A DNA stretch of 64,000 nucleotides from an uncultured Prevotellaceae bacterium (lineage in GTDB: Bacteria > Bacteroidota > Bacteroidia > Bacteroidales > Bacteroidaceae): assembly GCA_946406435.1 (NCBI GenBank), contig CAMJKP010000001.1, positions 62,001 to 126,000 of the forward strand. The letters run 5' to 3'. The position numbers were made by a program, and so were the translations under genes. Within the stretch, counting starts at the first letter, position 1. Every line of letters starts with the position of its first letter. Under the pieces are notes generated by a model. It did no database searches. It saw nothing but the letters and a program-made list of their open reading frames with translations, and was not told the origin of the DNA. This document shows positions 61,364-64,000 of this stretch, piece by piece.

Positions 61364-64000
61364 ATGCAAAAAACAAAAAACATGGGCCTCGGAATGAGGA
61401 CGAAGTTCTTGTGTGCGATGGCGATGGGAATGCTCTGCGTTCCTGCTATGGCTATCAATTACGAGAAGACAGACAACGGCGTTACCGTCCATATCACCAA
61501 GGGATCAGCTACATCACCTAAGCTTGTAAGACTTCAGGTGATGGGCGAGAAGATTATCCGCGTATCAGCTACTGCCGATAATCAATTCGCTGACCGTCAG
61601 AGTCTTATAATCGTTGACCAGCCTTCTTGCAGCAACTTTACTGTAAAGGAGGAAGGCGATAAGGTTATCGTAAGCACAGGAAAACTGAATGGTTATGTTC
61701 TCTCAACAACAGGTGAGGTATGGTTTACCGATTCAAAAGGAAAGGTAATAGCTCGCGACCAGAAAGGTGGTGGAAAGACTTTTTCCCCATACGAGGTTAC
61801 TCAGATTCATGCCGACGGCAAGCCTGAGACATACAAGGGCTGGACGATGCGTCAGGTTTTCGAGAACCTTGACGATAACGAGGCTATCTACGGACTTGGT
61901 CAGCATCAGGCTGACGAGTGGAACTATAAGGGAAAGAATGAGGAGTTGTTCCAGTACAATACCAAGGTATCAATACCATTCATCGTAAGCAGCAATAACT
62001 ATGGTATTCTGCTCGATAACTATTCCCTTTCACGTTTCGGTAATCCAAAGGACTACAGTCAGTTGCACGAAGTATTCACGCTTCGCGACAAGGACGGAAA
62101 AGAGGGGGCTCTTACCGGCACTTACAAGGCTCCCGGTCAGGAAACTCTTGTAAGACGCGAGGACAGCATCTACTTCGAGAATCTGAAATCGGCAAAGAAT
62201 CTCCCAAAATTCAGGCTCGATAATGCGACTGTTGTCTATGAAGGCACTATAACCCCAAAGATGACTGGCGAATACCGTTTCAGCCACTACTATTCTGGCT
62301 ATCAGAAGATTTACATCAACGGCAAACCTGTTTATACCGAGGATGTCCTCAACACAGGCAAGAAGGATCAGGAAATCTGGAGAACCGCTTGGAACCCTAA
62401 TGCGAGAAAGTTTGCCGTTAACCTTCAGGCAGGAAAGACATACACCATCCGCCTTGAATGGAAACCTGATGGTGGCGAGGCTTATTGCGGATTGAGAGCC
62501 CTTGAGCCTGTCAGCCCGAAAGAGCAGAAGAAAGTTAGTTTCTGGAGCGAAATGGGACAGCAACTTGACTATTATTTCATCTCTGGCGATAATGCCGATG
62601 ATATTATCAGCGGTTACAGAACTCTTACTGGAAAGGCTCAGATTATGCCTAACTGGCTGTTTGGTTTCTGGCAGAGTCGTGAGCGCTACAAGACTCAGGC
62701 AGAGATACTTGACGCATTGGCAGGTTTCCGTAAGAGACACCTTCCTATCGACAATATCGTGATGGACTGGAACTATTGGGTAGATGACCAATGGGGTGCT
62801 TTCGAGTTTGACGGCAAGCGTTTCCCTGATCCAAAGGGAATGATCGATACTATTCATGCCAACAAGGCTAAGATCATGATTTCATGCTGGCCAAAATACT
62901 ATTTCAAGCCAAACAACTTCAAGGAACTCAACGAGAAAGGCTATATCTATCAGCAGAGCATCAAGGACAGCCTCTACGACTGGCTCGGCTACAAATACGC
63001 ATTCTATGATGCCTACGACGAGGGTGCAAGAAAGATATTCTGGCGTCAGCTCTACGAGAAACTCGGCACAATAGGTATGGATGCCTGGTGGATGGATGCA
63101 AGTGAGCCAAACGTAAGGGACTGTACCGATATGGAGTATCGAAAACTGCTTTGCGGTCCTACCAAATACGGCTCTTCCGACGAATATTTCAACGCCTACT
63201 CTATCGTTAATGCAGAGGCTATCTATGATGGTCAGAGAGCATACGAAACGGCTATTGAGAAGGAGGGCGACACCCACTCTACACAATGGCTTCAGGACAA
63301 TACCAAGTGGGATCAGCGTGGTTTCGGCAATAAGTTCTCTCCTGAGAACAAGCGCGTGTTCCTTCTTACAAGAAACGGCTTTGCTTCTGAGCAGAGATAC
63401 AGCACAGCTACTTGGAGTGGTGACATCGGTACTCGTTGGGAGGATATGAAGGCTCAGATTACAGCAGGCCTTAACTTCTCAATCTCTGGCGTACCTTACT
63501 GGAGTCAGGATATCGGCGGATTCTCCGTAGAGAAGAGATATCAGGAGGCTCAGAACGAATTTGATAAGACTGGCGTTGAAAATGCCGACCTGAAGGATTG
63601 GCGTGAGCTTAACGTAAGATGGCATCAGATGGGTATGTTCGCTCCTATGTATCGCGTTCACGGACAGTTCCCATTCCGCGAGCCTTGGAACATCGCACCA
63701 GAAGGAACAGAGACCTACAAGGCCATAACTGCTTGTATGGATATGAGATACCGCCTCATGCCTTACATCTACTCTCTTGCTGCCGACGTTCACTTCAAGG
63801 ACTACACGATGATGCGCCCTATGGTGATGGATTTCGGCAAGGACAAGAACGTGATAAACATAGCATATCAGTTCATGTTCGGTCCTTCTATCATGGTTAA
63901 TCCTGTATATAAATATGGTGAGAGAAGCCGCAAGGTTTATTTCCCAAAAAACAATATCTGGTATGATTTCTTCACAGGAAAGGTACTCAGCAATGGTGGC
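61364..64000 (+). CDS. secreted glycoside hydrolase family 31 enzyme with PA14 domain (partial at window edge)
   Basis: The frame is open for 879 codons and leaves the window. A signal peptide (CAMAMGMLCVPAMA) is followed by an N-terminal beta-sandwich, a PA14 insert near 270-385 (YRFSHYYSGYQKIYINGKPV), and the GH31 barrel. The catalytic nucleophile is D578 in WWMDASEPN and the acid/base is D687 in TWSGDIGTRW. PA14-bearing GH31 enzymes are often alpha-xylosidases acting on xyloglucan fragments, but alpha-glucosidase is not excluded. It is transcribed away from the capsule loci and likely belongs to a separate glycan-use locus. An ATG six codons later is an alternative start. Confidence 0.92.
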   Translation, partial: MQKTKNMGLGMRTKFLCAMAMGMLCVPAMAINYEKTDNGVTVHITKGSATSPKLVRLQVMGEKIIRVSATADNQFADRQSLIIVDQPSCSNFTVKEEGDKVIVSTGKLNGYVLSTTGEVWFTDSKGKVIARDQKGGGKTFSPYEVTQIHADGKPETYKGWTMRQVFENLDDNEAIYGLGQHQADEWNYKGKNEELFQYNTKVSIPFIVSSNNYGILLDNYSLSRFGNPKDYSQLHEVFTLRDKDGKEGALTGTYKAPGQETLVRREDSIYFENLKSAKNLPKFRLDNATVVYEGTITPKMTGEYRFSHYYSGYQKIYINGKPVYTEDVLNTGKKDQEIWRTAWNPNARKFAVNLQAGKTYTIRLEWKPDGGEAYCGLRALEPVSPKEQKKVSFWSEMGQQLDYYFISGDNADDIISGYRTLTGKAQIMPNWLFGFWQSRERYKTQAEILDALAGFRKRHLPIDNIVMDWNYWVDDQWGAFEFDGKRFPDPKGMIDTIHANKAKIMISCWPKYYFKPNNFKELNEKGYIYQQSIKDSLYDWLGYKYAFYDAYDEGARKIFWRQLYEKLGTIGMDAWWMDASEPNVRDCTDMEYRKLLCGPTKYGSSDEYFNAYSIVNAEAIYDGQRAYETAIEKEGDTHSTQWLQDNTKWDQRGFGNKFSPENKRVFLLTRNGFASEQRYSTATWSGDIGTRWEDMKAQITAGLNFSISGVPYWSQDIGGFSVEKRYQEAQNEFDKTGVENADLKDWRELNVRWHQMGMFAPMYRVHGQFPFREPWNIAPEGTETYKAITACMDMRYRLMPYIYSLAADVHFKDYTMMRPMVMDFGKDKNVINIAYQFMFGPSIMVNPVYKYGERSRKVYFPKNNIWYDFFTGKVLSNGG

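Noticed and set aside
62030..62857. 275-codon minus-strand frame
   Set aside because: It is antisense to the clear GH31 coding sequence with its catalytic motifs; a codon-bias shadow.
1..64000. Insertion sequences or prophage
   Set aside because: No transposase, integrase or phage structural gene is recognisable; the Bro-N and DUF5675 genes alone are not enough.

Overview
This window looks like a chromosome segment of a member of the Bacteroidota, most likely Bacteroidales and probably Prevotellaceae. The evidence is the BT4734-like/DUF3987 and DUF5675 gene pair at the left end, Bacteroidota-type promoters (TTTG or TTG, about 20 bases, then TAnnTTTG), few recognisable Shine-Dalgarno sites, DUF3791/DUF3990 genes and a GH31/PA14 secreted enzyme. 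No rRNA or intact tRNA is present to confirm the taxon.

Most of the window (2.9-60.7 kb, almost all minus strand) is two polysaccharide biosynthesis loci lying head to tail. Locus A is read from a promoter near 60.93 kb to a strong hairpin at 31.1 kb. In transcription order it encodes: galactokinase, a GxxExxY cassette, a UDP-glucuronate epimerase-like enzyme, a nucleotidyltransferase, a cytidylyltransferase-oxidoreductase fusion, an SDR, a sugar aminotransferase, a PLP enzyme / GNAT / ATP-grasp trio, Wzx flippase, glycosyltransferases, a CapA-like protein, a TupA-like ATP-grasp, a Wzy-like polymerase, an iron-sulfur protein, a signal-peptide GH26 enzyme, a pyruvyl transferase, an Alg13/Alg14-like pair, an epimerase, an EEP phosphatase, a phosphoglycosyl transferase, a PIG-L deacetylase and a WbuC cupin. 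Locus B is read from a promoter near 30.8 kb. It starts with a polyprenyl-phosphate hexose phosphotransferase and a cupin/phosphomannose isomerase fusion, and resumes at 20.5 kb with a second Wzx, iron-sulfur protein, pyruvyl transferase, acyltransferases, glycosyltransferases, Wzy, GH99-like protein, EEP phosphatase and epimerase (to 6.1 kb). The interior genes are visibly AT-rich compared with the flanks, as expected for horizontally exchanged capsule genes. Both promoters share a 16-base element 30-32 bases past the -7 box, suggesting common control.

Between manA and wzx of locus B (20.5-27.7 kb) sits an accessory island rich in repeats. It holds a DprA-like/phosphoribosyltransferase two-gene operon, a DUF3791-DUF3990 module with a palindromic operator, a YafQ-type toxin-antitoxin pair, a Bro-N protein and several small unknown genes. 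Three copies of a roughly 150-bp repeat with a tRNA-Pro-like core lie here, as do duplicated pieces of the manA 3' end. This island is the best candidate for an undescribed system, with the DprA/PRTase pair its most promising component.

The left end (1-2.8 kb, plus strand) carries a replication/mobilisation-type DUF3987 protein and a DUF5675 protein. From 2.9 to 6.1 kb lie two uncharacterised nucleotidyltransferases around a four-helix-bundle gene, in a zone full of CTCTAACC-type simple repeats, one block of which is inserted in frame in a nucleotidyltransferase catalytic region. The right end (61.36 kb onward, plus strand) is a secreted GH31 alpha-glycosidase cut by the window edge.
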